Assembly (NCBI GenBank): GCA_003075315.1
Contig: QDFQ01000001.1
Coordinates: 496,001 to 560,000, forward strand
Direction of reading: 5' to 3'
Source of the DNA: Arthrobacter sp. TPD3018
Lineage (GTDB): Bacteria; Pseudomonadota; Alphaproteobacteria; Sphingomonadales; Sphingomonadaceae
Length of the DNA stretch: 64,000 bases
This document shows, piece after piece, positions 52,395 to 61,794 of the stretch. Each line of letters begins with the position of its first letter. The first letter of the stretch is position 1. A program made the position numbers and the translations under genes. Below the pieces are notes generated by a model that did no database searches, had not been told where the DNA came from, and saw only the letters and a list, made by a program, of their open reading frames with translations.

Positions 52395-53303
52395 ATGAGC
52401 AAGAGCGATCCCTCTGAGGCCCTGCCCCTGACGATGCAATGGGCGGCGCATCTGGCGCGTGGCCGGCGACGGTCGGCACATACCGTGCGCGCCTATCGCG
52501 CCAGTGCGGAGAGGCTGGTCGCGTTCCTGCAGGCGCATTGGGGCGAGCGGCCGACGGCGGCGGCCCTGGCACGGGTGAGTGCGGCGGACCTGCGCGCCTT
52601 TCTGGCGGCGCGGCGTGGCGAGGGGCTGGGCAATGCCTCTGCCGCGCGCGAACTGTCGGCGGTGCGCGGGTTTCTGGCATTCGCGGCGCCCGATGCGGCG
52701 ATGCCGCGGCTGCGCGGCCCCCGCGTCAAACCCGGCGTGCCGCGGCCGATCGCGCCGGACGAGGTGATGGCGCTGGCCGGCGAGGTGGCGGACGAGGCGG
52801 CGGAGCCCTGGGTGGGCGCGCGCGACTGGGCGGTGCTGTTGCTGCTGTATGGCGCGGGGCTGCGCATCGGCGAGGCGATCGCGCTGCCGGCGCGCGTTCT
52901 GCCGCTGGGGGAGACGCTGACGGTGACGGGCAAGCGCGACAAGACGCGGATCGTGCCGCTGCTGCCGCAGGTGCGCGCCGCGGTGGAGGCCTATGCGGCG
53001 CAGACGCCCTGGGCGCTAGCGCCGGACGAGCCGCTGTTCCGCGGCGTCAAGGGCGGGCCGCTGTCGCCGGGGATGATCCGGCGATCCGTGCGCGCGGCGC
53101 GGGGCCGGCTGGGGCTGGGCGAGCGGACGACGCCGCATGCGCTGCGCCACAGCTTCGCGACGCATCTGCTGGGCCGCGGTGCCGACCTGCGCGCGTTGCA
53201 GGAGTTGTTGGGGCATGCGAGCCTGAGTTCCACGCAAATCTATACCGCGGTCGATGCGGCACATCTGATGGACGTTTACCGGAATGCGCATCCGCGGGCG
53301 TGA
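52395..53303 (+). CDS. xerC: Tyrosine recombinase XerC
   Basis: The 302-residue recombinase has the SAM-like N-terminal core-binding domain (HTVRAYRASAERLVAFLQ) and catalytic domain with the Arg of GAGLRIGEAIAL, Lys in TGKRDKTRIVPL, the H-x-x-R in TPHALRHSFATHLL, the GHASLSSTQIYTAV block and its nucleophilic Tyr. XerC with XerD resolves chromosome dimers at dif. It has the size and housekeeping context of XerC rather than a phage integrase. Confidence 0.92.
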   Translation: MSKSDPSEALPLTMQWAAHLARGRRRSAHTVRAYRASAERLVAFLQAHWGERPTAAALARVSAADLRAFLAARRGEGLGNASAARELSAVRGFLAFAAPDAAMPRLRGPRVKPGVPRPIAPDEVMALAGEVADEAAEPWVGARDWAVLLLLYGAGLRIGEAIALPARVLPLGETLTVTGKRDKTRIVPLLPQVRAAVEAYAAQTPWALAPDEPLFRGVKGGPLSPGMIRRSVRAARGRLGLGERTTPHALRHSFATHLLGRGADLRALQELLGHASLSSTQIYTAVDAAHLMDVYRNAHPRA

Positions 53304-53410
53304 CGGCCGGCGAAGATAGACAACATGAACACCTTGGGTGAAACGATCGGGGGTTATCGTTTCCGTTGCTGCACCCATTGAAAGAGCTGTTCCGTCGCCG
53401 ATAGACGGTC

Positions 53411-53486
53411 GTCATTGCGAGCGAAGCGCGGCAATCCAGGGCGTCCTGGTCCGGCTCTGGATTGCTTCGCTACGCTCGCAATGACG
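53411..53486. repeat. Inverted repeat of the ATTGCGAGCGAAGC type
   Basis: The left unit GTCATTGCGAGCGAAGCGCG and right unit GCTACGCTCGCAATGACGC form a near-complete inverted pair around CAATCCAGG. Its outer ends (GTCA, TGACG) match the other composite repeats but its core does not. It lies in the 281-base gap after xerC, in which I see nothing else. Confidence 0.8.
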
Positions 53487-53584
53487 CGGGAATTTCGGAT
53501 CACTGGCTGTAGCGGATGCGGTGGATGTAGGACAGCGGGTCTCGAATTCCCGTATGCATTCATCGCCTTCCCCGCTCCCCGATC

Positions 53585-54187
53585 CTATCGGGCGCGCGGT
53601 TTCCAGGTGAGGACGCGCCACAGGTAGCCGAGGACGATCGCGACGGTGACCGCGATGGCGGCGGGGCCGACGTAGCGGTCGATCTCTTCGAAGCGCGAGC
53701 CGAGGAACACGCCCGCGGCGGCGAGGATAGTGTTCCAGATCAGGCTGCCCGCAAAGGTCCAGACGAGGAAGCGCCACAGCGGCATGCAGGTCATGCCCGC
53801 GGGCAGCGACACGATGGTGCGGAAGGTGGGCATGAAGCGGAAGACGAACACCACGCCGCCGCCGCGTTTCAGGAAGAAGCGGTGCAGCTTTTCGACGTCC
53901 TCCCACTCCATCGTCAGCCAGCGGCCGTGGCGTTCGATGAACGGACGGAAGCGCTGGTAGCCGATGTGGCGGCCGATGAAATACCAGAAGTAATTGCCCG
54001 CGGTGGTGCCGGCGGTGCCCCACAGGACCAGCGGCACCAGCGCCATGTCGCCACGCGCCACCGCCATGCCGCCGAGGCCCATGATCACTTCCGACGGGAT
54101 GGGCGGGACGATATTTTCCAGCGCCATCAACAGGAAAATGCCGATATAGCCGCCCTGGGCGATGGCGTTGAGGATGAACTCGGTCAT
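53585..54187 (-). CDS. DedA family membrane protein
   Basis: The 200-residue protein has a start helix, the LLMALENIVPPIPSEVIMGL motif, the TAGTTAGNYFWYFIGRHIGY helix region, and VFVFRFMPTFRTIVSLPAGM typical of the DedA/SNARE-associated family. These proteins affect membrane homeostasis and may transport polyprenyl-phosphate lipids. It lies just downstream of gshB on the same strand (23-base gap). Confidence 0.9.
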   Translation of the reverse strand: MTEFILNAIAQGGYIGIFLLMALENIVPPIPSEVIMGLGGMAVARGDMALVPLVLWGTAGTTAGNYFWYFIGRHIGYQRFRPFIERHGRWLTMEWEDVEKLHRFFLKRGGGVVFVFRFMPTFRTIVSLPAGMTCMPLWRFLVWTFAGSLIWNTILAAAGVFLGSRFEEIDRYVGPAAIAVTVAIVLGYLWRVLTWKPRAR

Positions 54188-54210
54188 GGCCCAGGGTAAC
54201 GGCGCGGGGG

Positions 54211-55179
54211 TCAGCCGCGTTCCGCTATCCGCCTTTCGATGGCATCCCAGATCAGGCCGGCGACGTCGGTGCCGTCGAATGTCTGGATCGCGACGATGCC
54301 GGTCGGGCTGGTGACGTTGATCTCGGTCAGCCATTCGCCGCCGATTACGTCGATGCCGACGAACAGCAGCCCGCGACGCTTCAATTCCGGCCCGAGCACG
54401 GCGCAGATTTCGCGCTCGCGCTCCGTCAGTTCGGTCTTCACCGCCGAGCCGCCGACCGCGAGGTTCGACCGGATTTCGCCTTCGCCCGGCAGGCGGTTGA
54501 TCGCGCCCGCGACCTCGCCATCGATCAGGACGATCCGCTTGTCGCCCTTCGCCACCGCGGGCAGGAACGCCTGGATCATATGCGGTTCGCGCCAGGTCTG
54601 GTTGAACACCTCGATCAGCGCGGACAGATTCGCGCCGTCCGATCCGACGCGGAAGATCGCCTTGCCGCCGTTGCCGTGCAGCGGCTTGACGACGATCTCG
54701 TCATGCTGCGCCAGGAAGGCGCGCGCTTCGTCGAGGCTGCGCGTCACCAGCGTCGGCGGCATGAACTGCGCATAGTCGAGCACGAACACCTTTTCGGGCG
54801 CGTTGCGGACGCTGTGCGGGTCGTTCACCACCAGCGTCCGATCCGCGATGCGTTCGAGCAGGTGCGTCGCGGTGATATAGCCCAGGTCGAAGGGCGGATC
54901 CTGCCGCATCAGCACGACGTCGGCCTGCTCGCCGAGATCGAGGCTGACGGGGGCGTCGAAGTGGAAGTGGTCGCGCGCGCCCGGTGCCGCCGGGCGCTGT
55001 ACCGTCACCAGGTGCGCCTTCGCCCAGACGCGGCCATCGGCGTAATTGAGGTCTTCGGCGAGGTAATGGAACAGCCGGTGTCCGCGCGCCTGGCCTGCCA
55101 GCATCAACGCGAAGCTCGAATCGCCGGCGATGTTGATCTGATCGAGCGGGTCCATCTGGACGGCGACGGTGAGGGTCAT
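54211..55179 (-). CDS. gshB: Glutathione synthetase
   Basis: The 322-residue ATP-grasp enzyme joins gamma-glutamylcysteine and glycine. MTLTVAVQMDPLDQINIAGD starts the family, RQDPPFDLGYITATHLLERI and VKPLHGNGGKAIFRVG with the nucleotide-binding loop, and TEINVTSPTGIVAIQTFDGT near the end, are clear. A GTG six bases upstream is another possible start. In most alphaproteobacteria it adjoins yraN, here separated by about 500 bases of repeats. Confidence 0.93.
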   Translation of the reverse strand: MTLTVAVQMDPLDQINIAGDSSFALMLAGQARGHRLFHYLAEDLNYADGRVWAKAHLVTVQRPAAPGARDHFHFDAPVSLDLGEQADVVLMRQDPPFDLGYITATHLLERIADRTLVVNDPHSVRNAPEKVFVLDYAQFMPPTLVTRSLDEARAFLAQHDEIVVKPLHGNGGKAIFRVGSDGANLSALIEVFNQTWREPHMIQAFLPAVAKGDKRIVLIDGEVAGAINRLPGEGEIRSNLAVGGSAVKTELTEREREICAVLGPELKRRGLLFVGIDVIGGEWLTEINVTSPTGIVAIQTFDGTDVAGLIWDAIERRIAERG

Positions 55180-55451
55180 GGGCACACTCGCGAGTGGGTT
55201 GGTTCGGGGTGGGACTTAGGGGGCGGGCGGTGGAATGTCACCCGGAGCGCGCGCGGAAGTGGACGAAGTGGAGGATACGTCGTCGTCGGGAGGCGGGGGG
55301 GCGGAACGCCTCTTGTCGACCGCGACCAAGGGGTTTCGCGCAGAGGCGCGGAGGGCGCGGAGGTGTGTCGTGCGACGTCGCGCTGCACTTCCCGCCGGGG
55401 TGACGCACCGTACCGGTACGGCAGGCGGCACCATGGTGCGGCTATCGCAAA

Positions 55452-55534
55452 GCGTCCCCCAGCGCCGGCTGGGGTCTCTCGCCGCTCGTGCTGCACTCGA
55501 TAACGGGGAGATCCCAGCCTGCGCTGGGATGACG
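55452..55534. repeat. Composite inverted repeat between gshB and yraN
   Basis: The left unit GCGTCCCCCAGCGCCGGCTG and right unit ATCCCAGCCTGCGCTGGGAT then GACG pair up. The rest of the 512-base gap has a degenerate copy of the GCGAAGACGCGAAG-type repeat near 55330 and no gene that I can support. Confidence 0.75.
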
Positions 55535-55691
55535 ATGGGGGCGGTGGGGAGGGATTGGGACCCTTGCACGGAACGCGGCGTGGGGAGGGGGCGGGCATGG
55601 GAGGACGCTATCGACGCCGGGCCGCGTAGGACAGCGTGTCCTGTTTTTCGTCGCCCGATCCGTCACTTGCGGCGACGGCGATCCAACATGC

Positions 55692-56072
55692 TCAGCCGAT
55701 CCAGGCATTCTGGATGTGCCGCGGCCGTGTGCCGGGGGCGAGCAGGATGACGTCGACGCGGATGTCGTCGCCCGGCCCGGCATAGCGCGGCATCAACACC
55801 TCCGCTGCCGCGGCGACGCGGGCGAGGCGGCGTTCGTCGATCGCGAAATCGAGCTCGGCGGCGGTCGCACGCGCCTTCACCTCGACGAACGCGACCAGCG
55901 CGCCGCGGCGGGCGATGATATCCACCTCGCCCGCCGGCGTGCGCACGCGGCGATCGAGAATGCGCCAGCCCTTCAGCCGCAACCACCAGCCCGCGATCCG
56001 TTCAGCCCGTCGGCCAGCGGCTTCGGCGGACTGGCGCGCCTGGGTGGTGCGGAGACGGGGCTGGCGAGGCAT
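55692..56072 (-). CDS. yraN: YraN family nuclease-like protein
   Basis: The 126-residue protein has the UPF0102 pattern: [20 protein letters not shown], then [20 protein letters not shown] (Asp and Glu-x-Lys of an archaeal Holliday-junction-resolvase-like fold) and ARVDVILL-like end ([11 protein letters not shown]). Its exact role is unknown. In other genomes it adjoins rsmI upstream; here about 1.4 kb of other DNA separates them. Confidence 0.9.
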   Translation of the reverse strand: MPRQPRLRTTQARQSAEAAGRRAERIAGWWLRLKGWRILDRRVRTPAGEVDIIARRGALVAFVEVKARATAAELDFAIDERRLARVAAAAEVLMPRYAGPGDDIRVDVILLAPGTRPRHIQNAWIG

Positions 56073-56311
56073 GGGAGAAGGGTGGCGCAGCGCGCCGACG
56101 GCCGCAAGGTTTGGGATGGTTCGTGCCGTTCAGGAGCGGACGGGCCGCTAACGCCCAAAGGGGACACTGCGCGCCGCAAACACCGCTACGCCGCAACCGC
56201 ATCGGCAGGTACGCAGTATTGCGCGAGCGGAAGGTCGGTCAGGCAATCACGCCTATCGGACGCACCCATTTTGATCTACATTGCAAAGTGTTACGTCCAG
56301 ATCGGGTCGAT

Positions 56312-57364
56312 ATGCCTCGAATCCTTCGCGCCCTTATGACTGCTTTAGCCAACGACGTAGAGTCCCACGCTACAAACGCAGAGACAATCGCCGCTCAGAC
56401 AAATCTCTTGGCTCTCAACGCTGCTATTGAAGCCGCGCGCGCAGGCGAGGCGGGTCGCGGCTTCGCTGTGGTGGCAAATGAGATTAAGAATCTGGCCACA
56501 ACTGCGCGCCAAGCCTCGAAATCGTTCCGGGCGCACGTTATCGATCGGTTGCAGTCCGGTGCAGACATGGCCGATGACATGCTAACTGAGCTTGAAGGCG
56601 GGCGCCTGCGTGAACTGGCCCAGGCGATCGCTGATAGCTTGTCTCGAACCCTTTATGATAGGTCGATCGACGTCAGGCTGTTGGCCTCGGATCGTACAAT
56701 TCGGGATGCTCTGTCGCTCGACAATGGACCCGATCACTACCGTGCGGCGGCTCTCGGACGCATGCGCAAACTCCTGCGTATATCCCCGTATTTCTTGAAC
56801 GCCTTTATCGTCGATGCAGACGGTAACGTCGCGGTATGCGCCCACGAGAACGCATCGGTACAATCAGTTAACTTTTCTGGCATGCCCCAATTTGAGCGCG
56901 CAAGAAGATCTGTCGATGAAGACGGGTGGTTTACCGATGAGGTCTGGGACAACCCATGGTCGAATCATCGTAAGGTTCTAGTGTTTGTCGCGCCCATAGT
57001 GTCATCAGGCGTGAATATCGGGGTGTGCTATCTAGAATATGATTTTCAAGGTCAGGCGGAGCAGATCATGAACGCGGTCGGCGGTCGCAGGTCACGGTCC
57101 GTCACCTCAATTATCGATGACGCCGGCCGCGTTGTAGCAACGGACGGGAATTATACATTTCACGAAAAGCATCCGTATGCGATCCCGTCATCCGCGGCGC
57201 ACTTGTCCCATCGGGATGGTCTAATCATCGCCCAGGCAATTGTGCCGTCAGATCACGGCCTCACCGGCCTGAGATATCGCTGCGTGATCGAGGATCAGCA
57301 TGCAACGGAGGCGGCTATCACGATGGCGATAACGCCCGCGAGCCAGCCGATTACGCACCCATAA
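56312..57364 (+). CDS. Receptor-like protein with N-terminal methyl-accepting hairpin and C-terminal Cache-like sensor
   Basis: The protein of about 350 residues opens with a short chemoreceptor signalling tip (about residues 26-60, [18 protein letters not shown] then [14 protein letters not shown]). A linker helix and a double-PDC/Cache-like sensor region (about 105-330; [60 protein letters not shown]) follow. No transmembrane segment is apparent. Normal receptors have the sensor first and a much longer helical region. Base composition is less GC-rich than its neighbours, and it splits the usual rsmI-yraN pair. The start is uncertain; ATG at 56336 is an alternative. Confidence 0.7.
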   Translation: MPRILRALMTALANDVESHATNAETIAAQTNLLALNAAIEAARAGEAGRGFAVVANEIKNLATTARQASKSFRAHVIDRLQSGADMADDMLTELEGGRLRELAQAIADSLSRTLYDRSIDVRLLASDRTIRDALSLDNGPDHYRAAALGRMRKLLRISPYFLNAFIVDADGNVAVCAHENASVQSVNFSGMPQFERARRSVDEDGWFTDEVWDNPWSNHRKVLVFVAPIVSSGVNIGVCYLEYDFQGQAEQIMNAVGGRRSRSVTSIIDDAGRVVATDGNYTFHEKHPYAIPSSAAHLSHRDGLIIAQAIVPSDHGLTGLRYRCVIEDQHATEAAITMAITPASQPITHP

Positions 57365-57509
57365 CGGGAAGTGCGCCTTGCGACTGGTCCCGCCTGGGGC
57401 GGAGGCCCCTCCGTCGCGGCGGTCGTCGCGCCACAGGATCGCGGCGACACGATAGGCGACTCTTGGGGACGCCTGCGCTCTGCCGGGGCGCCGTCGGCGG
57501 TTCTGAGGT

Positions 57510-58370
57510 CTACCCTTCCCCTTTCATCGCCAGGGCGCGGGCGTACAATTCCTTGCGGTCCAGTCCGAAGGCCTTGGCGACCTCGCCGGCGGCTTTGGCG
57601 ACCGGCAGGCGGGTGAGGGCGTCGGCCAGAGCGGCGTCGGCGTCTTCGATCGCGGCGGGCGGAGCTTCGCCGGGAGGGGCGATGACGATGGCGATCTCGC
57701 CCTTGGGCGGCGCGTCGGCGTAGCGGGCGGCGAGGGTCGATAGCGTGCCGGTCACCGCTTCTTCGAAACGCTTGGTGATCTCGCGGGTCACCGCGGCCTC
57801 GCGGTCGCCGAGGCCTTCCGCCAGGGCGGTGAGGCAGGCGGACAGGCGCTGGCCGGATTCGTAGAGGACGATCGTCGCGCGGATCGGGGCGATTTCGGCG
57901 ATGGCGTCGGCGCGGGCCTTGGCCTTGCTCGGCAGGAAGCCGGCGAACAGGAAGCGATCGGTGGGCAGGCCCGCCAGCGTCAGCGCGGCGATCGCGGCGC
58001 AGGGGCCGGGAATCGTCACCACCGTGTGGCCCGCGGCGCGGGCGTCACGGACGAGTTTGTAGCCGGGATCCGAGATCAATGGCGTGCCGGCGTCCGAGAC
58101 GAGCGCGACCGCCTGCGTCCCCATGCGCGCGATCAGGCCGGGGCGGACGCCTTCGGCATTATGGTCGTGATAGGGAACCATCGGACGCTTTGCACCGATA
58201 TGGCGGAGCAGGCCGGCGGTGACTCGGCTGTCCTCGACCGCTACGACGTCGGCGCGCGACAGGATGTCGGCGGCGCGGGGCGATAGGTCAGCAAGATTGC
58301 CGATCGGGGTCGCAACGATATAAAGACCGGGCTGTAGGGGATTTTCGACGATGGTCACGGGGAACGTCAT
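57510..58370 (-). CDS. rsmI: 16S rRNA 2'-O-methyltransferase RsmI
   Basis: The 286-residue enzyme methylates C1402 of 16S rRNA. It begins PGLYIVATPIGNLADLSPRA and has VEDSRVTAGLLRHI, ALVSDAGTPLISDPGYKLV and the PGPCAAIAALTLAGLPTDRF region of the SAM-dependent tetrapyrrole methylase fold. Its ATG overlaps the divergent lipoprotein start (shared CATG), leaving no leader. It is usually adjacent to yraN. Confidence 0.95.
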   Translation of the reverse strand: MTFPVTIVENPLQPGLYIVATPIGNLADLSPRAADILSRADVVAVEDSRVTAGLLRHIGAKRPMVPYHDHNAEGVRPGLIARMGTQAVALVSDAGTPLISDPGYKLVRDARAAGHTVVTIPGPCAAIAALTLAGLPTDRFLFAGFLPSKAKARADAIAEIAPIRATIVLYESGQRLSACLTALAEGLGDREAAVTREITKRFEEAVTGTLSTLAARYADAPPKGEIAIVIAPPGEAPPAAIEDADAALADALTRLPVAKAAGEVAKAFGLDRKELYARALAMKGEG

Positions 58371-59574
58371 GACAGAGGCGAGCGCGGTTGGACAGCCTGC
58401 GAAGGGCGGCGGCATCAAGCGCTGGCTGGCGATCCTGGGGGCGGGGCTGCTCGCGGCCTGTTCCACCGTGGTGCCGCGCGGCCCGGTGGAGGCGCCGACG
58501 CGGCCGGGCCGGCCGCAGGCGCAGCGGCCCGACGCGCCGGTCGAGGCCGGGCTGCCGCGCGACACGCAGCGCAACCGCGTCGCGCTGCTGGTGCCGCTGT
58601 CTGGCGCCAATTCGGGCGTCGGCCGATCGATCGCCAATGCGACGATGCTGGCGGTGCTCGACACCGGCACCGACAAGGTGCGGATCACCAATTACGACAC
58701 CGCGACCGGCGCGGGCGCCGCGGCACAGCGCGCCATCGCGGAAGGCGCGCAGCTGATCCTGGGGCCGCTGCTGGCCGACGACGTGCGCGCCGTCGCGCCG
58801 ATCGCCAAGGCGGCGGGCGTGCCCGTGCTGAGCTTTTCCAACGACACGTCGGTGGCGGGCAATGGCGTGTATCTGATGGGCTATGTTCCCGGCCAGTCGA
58901 TCGACCGCGTCGTGCAATATGCGCGCAGCCGCGGGGTTTCGAGCTTTGCCGGCCTGATCCCCAACGGCCTGTACGGCGAGCGGGCATCGACCGCCTTCCT
59001 GCGATCGGTGGAGGGCGCGGGCGGATCGGTGGTGTCGTTGCAGACCTATGGCCGGACCGCGGGCGGGGTGACGGGCGCGGTGACGCGGCTCAATGCCAAG
59101 GCGCCGTATGATGCGGTGCTGGTCGCCGATGCGGGCACGACCGCGGCGGTGGCGGCGCCGCTGATCAAGCGCGGCAGCGGCGCGTCGACGCGGATCTTGG
59201 GCACCGAATTGTGGAATTCGGAGAACGGGCTGGCGGCCAAGCCGGCGCTGGCGGGGGCGTGGTTCGCGAGCGTGTCCAACACGCTGTACCGGCAATATGC
59301 GGCCAAGTATCGCGCGCGCTACAATGCCGGGCCGTACCGGCTGTCGAGCCTGGGCTATGACGCGGTGCTGCTGACGGTGCGGATCGCGCGCGACTGGCCG
59401 GTGGGTCGGGCGTTCCCGGAGGGCAAGCTGCGCGATGGCGACGGCTTTGCGGGCATCGACGGCGCGTTCCGCTTCGGTCGCGACGGCGTGGCGGAGCGGG
59501 CGCTGGAGGTGCAGGAGATCCAGGCGGGCGGGCTGGTGACGGTGTCGCCGGCGCCTTCCGGGTTTGGGCGGTAA
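58369..59574 (+). CDS. Penicillin-binding protein activator lipoprotein (LpoA-like)
   Basis: The 401-residue protein has a lipoprotein signal (LAILGAGLLAACSTVVPRGP, lipobox LLAAC) and a type I periplasmic-binding fold (RVALLVPLSGANSGVGRSIA; AQLILGPLLADDVRAVAPIA; RGVSSFAGLIPNGLYGERAS). These proteins, related to LpoA, activate class A peptidoglycan synthases. A GGGGA site precedes the ATG that overlaps the rsmI start; another ATG six codons upstream is possible. Confidence 0.85.
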   Translation: MTEASAVGQPAKGGGIKRWLAILGAGLLAACSTVVPRGPVEAPTRPGRPQAQRPDAPVEAGLPRDTQRNRVALLVPLSGANSGVGRSIANATMLAVLDTGTDKVRITNYDTATGAGAAAQRAIAEGAQLILGPLLADDVRAVAPIAKAAGVPVLSFSNDTSVAGNGVYLMGYVPGQSIDRVVQYARSRGVSSFAGLIPNGLYGERASTAFLRSVEGAGGSVVSLQTYGRTAGGVTGAVTRLNAKAPYDAVLVADAGTTAAVAAPLIKRGSGASTRILGTELWNSENGLAAKPALAGAWFASVSNTLYRQYAAKYRARYNAGPYRLSSLGYDAVLLTVRIARDWPVGRAFPEGKLRDGDGFAGIDGAFRFGRDGVAERALEVQEIQAGGLVTVSPAPSGFGR

Positions 59575-59579
59575 GGGGT

Positions 59580-59737
59580 TTTTCGCGCGAAGACGCGAAG
59601 ACGCTAAGGTGTTGCGTTTGCTGCCGCGGGCTTTCTCTTTTCACGCGGCACCGCTTGGTGCGACCGTGATGAAGAGCGGCGGCTGCGCCGCGGGCGTACC
59701 CTCTTTGCGGCTTCGCGTCTTCGCGTGAGTCCAGTCC
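59580..59737. repeat. Inverted repeat of the GCGAAGACGCGAAG type
   Basis: The left arm TTTCGCGCGAAGACGCGAAG and right arm GCTTCGCGTCTTCGCGTGAG are inverted copies more than 100 bases apart. It fills the gap between the LpoA-like and hemW genes. Confidence 0.8.
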
Positions 59738-59762
59738 TTCCCCTGGCGGGGGAGGACCGGGG

Positions 59763-60926
59763 TTAGGGCGCGTCGGCGACGACTAGCGGCAGGATCGAAT
59801 CGAGTAGCAGTGCGCCGGCCTCGGTGACGCGGAGGCGGTGGCCTCCGTGGGCGATCATGCCCTGGTGCGAGAGGCGCTCGACCGCGGGCCAGTCGATCGG
59901 GGCGGTGCCGCCCGCCAAGGCCGCGACATGGGTGAGGTCGACGCCTTCGCGCAGGCGCAGGCCCATGACGAGCGCTTCGCTGGCACGGTCGTGGGGGGCT
60001 AGCGGCTCCTCGACCTCCAGGCCATGGCCGTTGCGTGCCACGGCGGACAGCCAATTTTCGGGCTTGCGGCGGCGCTGCGTGGCGAGGCCGTCGCGGCGGC
60101 CGTGCGCGCCGGGGCCGACGCCGGCATAATCGCCGTAGCGCCAATAGGTGAGGTTATGGCGGCTCTCCGCACCGAGACGCGCGTGGTTCGAGGTTTCGTA
60201 GGCGGGCAGGCCGGCGGCGGCGGTCATCGCGCGGGTCAGTTCGAACAGATCGGCGGCGGTATCGCCATCGGGGATGGTGAGGCGGCCCTGCGCGGCTTCG
60301 GTGGCGAAGCGGGTGCCGGGTTCGATCGTCAATTGGTAGAGCGAGAGATGTTCGGTGCCGAAGCCGAGCGCGCGGGTGAGTTCGCGCTCCCACGCGGCGA
60401 GGCTCTGGTCGGGCAAAGCATAGATCAGGTCGATGCTGACGCGGGCGAAATGCGCCTGCGCGGTGTCGAGCGCGCGCAGGCTTTCGGCGACGCTGTGCGC
60501 GCGGCCGAGGAAGGCGAGCGCGCTGTCGTCGAGCGATTGCAGCCCGAGCGAGACGCGGTTGATGCCGGCGGCGGCGAGATCGCCGAAGCGCGCGGCCTCG
60601 ACCGACGAGGGGTTCGCCTCCAGCGTGATCTCGATATCGGGGGTGGGCGTCCAGTGCGTCTGCGCGGCGTCGAGGATCGCGGCGACCGTCGAAGGCGGCA
60701 TCAGCGAGGGGGTGCCGCCGCCGAAGAAGATCGACCCGAGCGTCCGGCGGGGCAGCGCGGCGGCCTCATGCGCGAGGTCGGCGAGCAGCGCGTCGCGCCA
60801 CGCCTGCTGGTCCACCACATCGCGGACATGGCTGTTGAAGTCGCAATAGGGGCATTTGGAAACGCAGAACGGCCAATGGACGTAGAGCGCCAGGGGCCGG
60901 GCTGCCGGCGTCTTGTCGGGGGTCAT
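59763..60926 (-). CDS. hemW: Radical SAM heme chaperone HemW
   Basis: The 387-residue protein has the radical SAM signature with three cysteines (CVSKCPYC) near residue 20, FFGGGTPSLM, and INRVSLGLQSLDDSALAFLG. The C-terminal HemW/HemN-like domain has NLTYWRYGDYAGVGPGAHGR. It inserts heme into target proteins; it is not coproporphyrinogen oxidase HemN. It is usually in an operon with rdgB and rph, which lie further to the right here. Confidence 0.92.
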   Translation of the reverse strand: MTPDKTPAARPLALYVHWPFCVSKCPYCDFNSHVRDVVDQQAWRDALLADLAHEAAALPRRTLGSIFFGGGTPSLMPPSTVAAILDAAQTHWTPTPDIEITLEANPSSVEAARFGDLAAAGINRVSLGLQSLDDSALAFLGRAHSVAESLRALDTAQAHFARVSIDLIYALPDQSLAAWERELTRALGFGTEHLSLYQLTIEPGTRFATEAAQGRLTIPDGDTAADLFELTRAMTAAAGLPAYETSNHARLGAESRHNLTYWRYGDYAGVGPGAHGRRDGLATQRRRKPENWLSAVARNGHGLEVEEPLAPHDRASEALVMGLRLREGVDLTHVAALAGGTAPIDWPAVERLSHQGMIAHGGHRLRVTEAGALLLDSILPLVVADAP

Positions 60927-60938
60927 GATGGTGCCGAT

Positions 60939-61526
60939 ATGGCGGCGATGATCGCGAAACGCTACCGCGCGCTTGCGCTGCCGCTGTTGGTAACCCCTTT
61001 ACTGCTGGCCTGTGCGCAGGCGCCGGAGGGGCCCGAACGCGTGATCGAGCCGCGGGTGAGCGCGTCCGCCGCGCCGCGCGGATCGGTGCTGCTGAAGTCG
61101 GTGATGCCCGCTGCGCACAATCGCGCGCGGGGCGAGGTGGGCGTCGCGCCCTTGGTGTGGAGCGATACGCTTGCCGGCTCGGCGCGTGGCTATGCGGAAG
61201 AGATGGCGCGGACCGGGCGGTTCGAACATGCCGTGCAGCCGATGGGGCCGGGGCGGCAGGGCGAAAATCTGTGGACCGGCACGCGGGGGGCGTATCGTTT
61301 CGACGAGATGGTGGGGTATTGGATCGCGGAGCGGCGCGATTTCGTGAACCTGCCGACGCCGAACTTCAGCCGGACCGGGCGGTGGCAGGACGTGGGGCAT
61401 TATACGCAGATGGTGTGGCGTGGATCGACCGCGGTCGGCTGCGCGATCGCGAGCAACCGGAGCGACGACTATCTGGTGTGCCGCTATGCGCCGCCGGGGA
61501 ATGTGTTCGGGCAGGTGGCGTTTTAG
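60939..61526 (+). CDS. CAP-domain lipoprotein
   Basis: The 195-residue protein has a lipoprotein signal (ALPLLVTPLLLACAQAPEG, lipobox LLAC) and a CAP/SCP domain with HNRARGEVGVAPLVWSDTLA, ENLWTGTRGAYRFDEMVGYW, and GHYTQMVWRGSTAVGCAIAS. Bacterial CAP proteins are envelope or secreted, with unknown activity in most cases. It is divergent from hemW with a 12-base gap between start codons. An in-frame ATG three codons later is possible. Confidence 0.85.
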   Translation: MAAMIAKRYRALALPLLVTPLLLACAQAPEGPERVIEPRVSASAAPRGSVLLKSVMPAAHNRARGEVGVAPLVWSDTLAGSARGYAEEMARTGRFEHAVQPMGPGRQGENLWTGTRGAYRFDEMVGYWIAERRDFVNLPTPNFSRTGRWQDVGHYTQMVWRGSTAVGCAIASNRSDDYLVCRYAPPGNVFGQVAF

Positions 61527-61549
61527 GCGCTCGCTGCGGAGGGGTGTGT

Positions 61550-61794
61550 TCGCGCGAAGACGCGAAGACGCCAAGAGGGTTCGGGTGGGGGGGCTCCCGG
61601 TCTGCCTGTTCGCGTGGTTGGAGGGCTGGCCGCCTATCCGTCATCCCAGCGAAGGCTGGGATCTCGTGGTTATGGCGCAGGCCAAGAGCCGGTTGAGGCC
61701 CCAGCCTTCGCTGGGGCGACGGTTTGGGGATGGCGACGGCGCGATGCCCGCGCGTCGGGCGCACCTCTTTGCGTCTTCGCGTCTTCGCGTGAGC
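61550..61794. repeat. Nested inverted repeats between the CAP and GNAT genes
   Basis: Outer arms of the GCGAAGACGCGAAG type (CGCGCGAAGACGCGAAGACG at left; CGTCTTCGCGTCTTCGCGTG at right) enclose a CCCAGC-core composite pair (61639-61721). No gene is supported in this 268-base gap. Confidence 0.8.

Noticed and set aside
52395..53303. XerC as a phage or island integrase
   Set aside because: Length, motifs and position next to ordinary genes fit the housekeeping recombinase, with no cargo or att site beside it.
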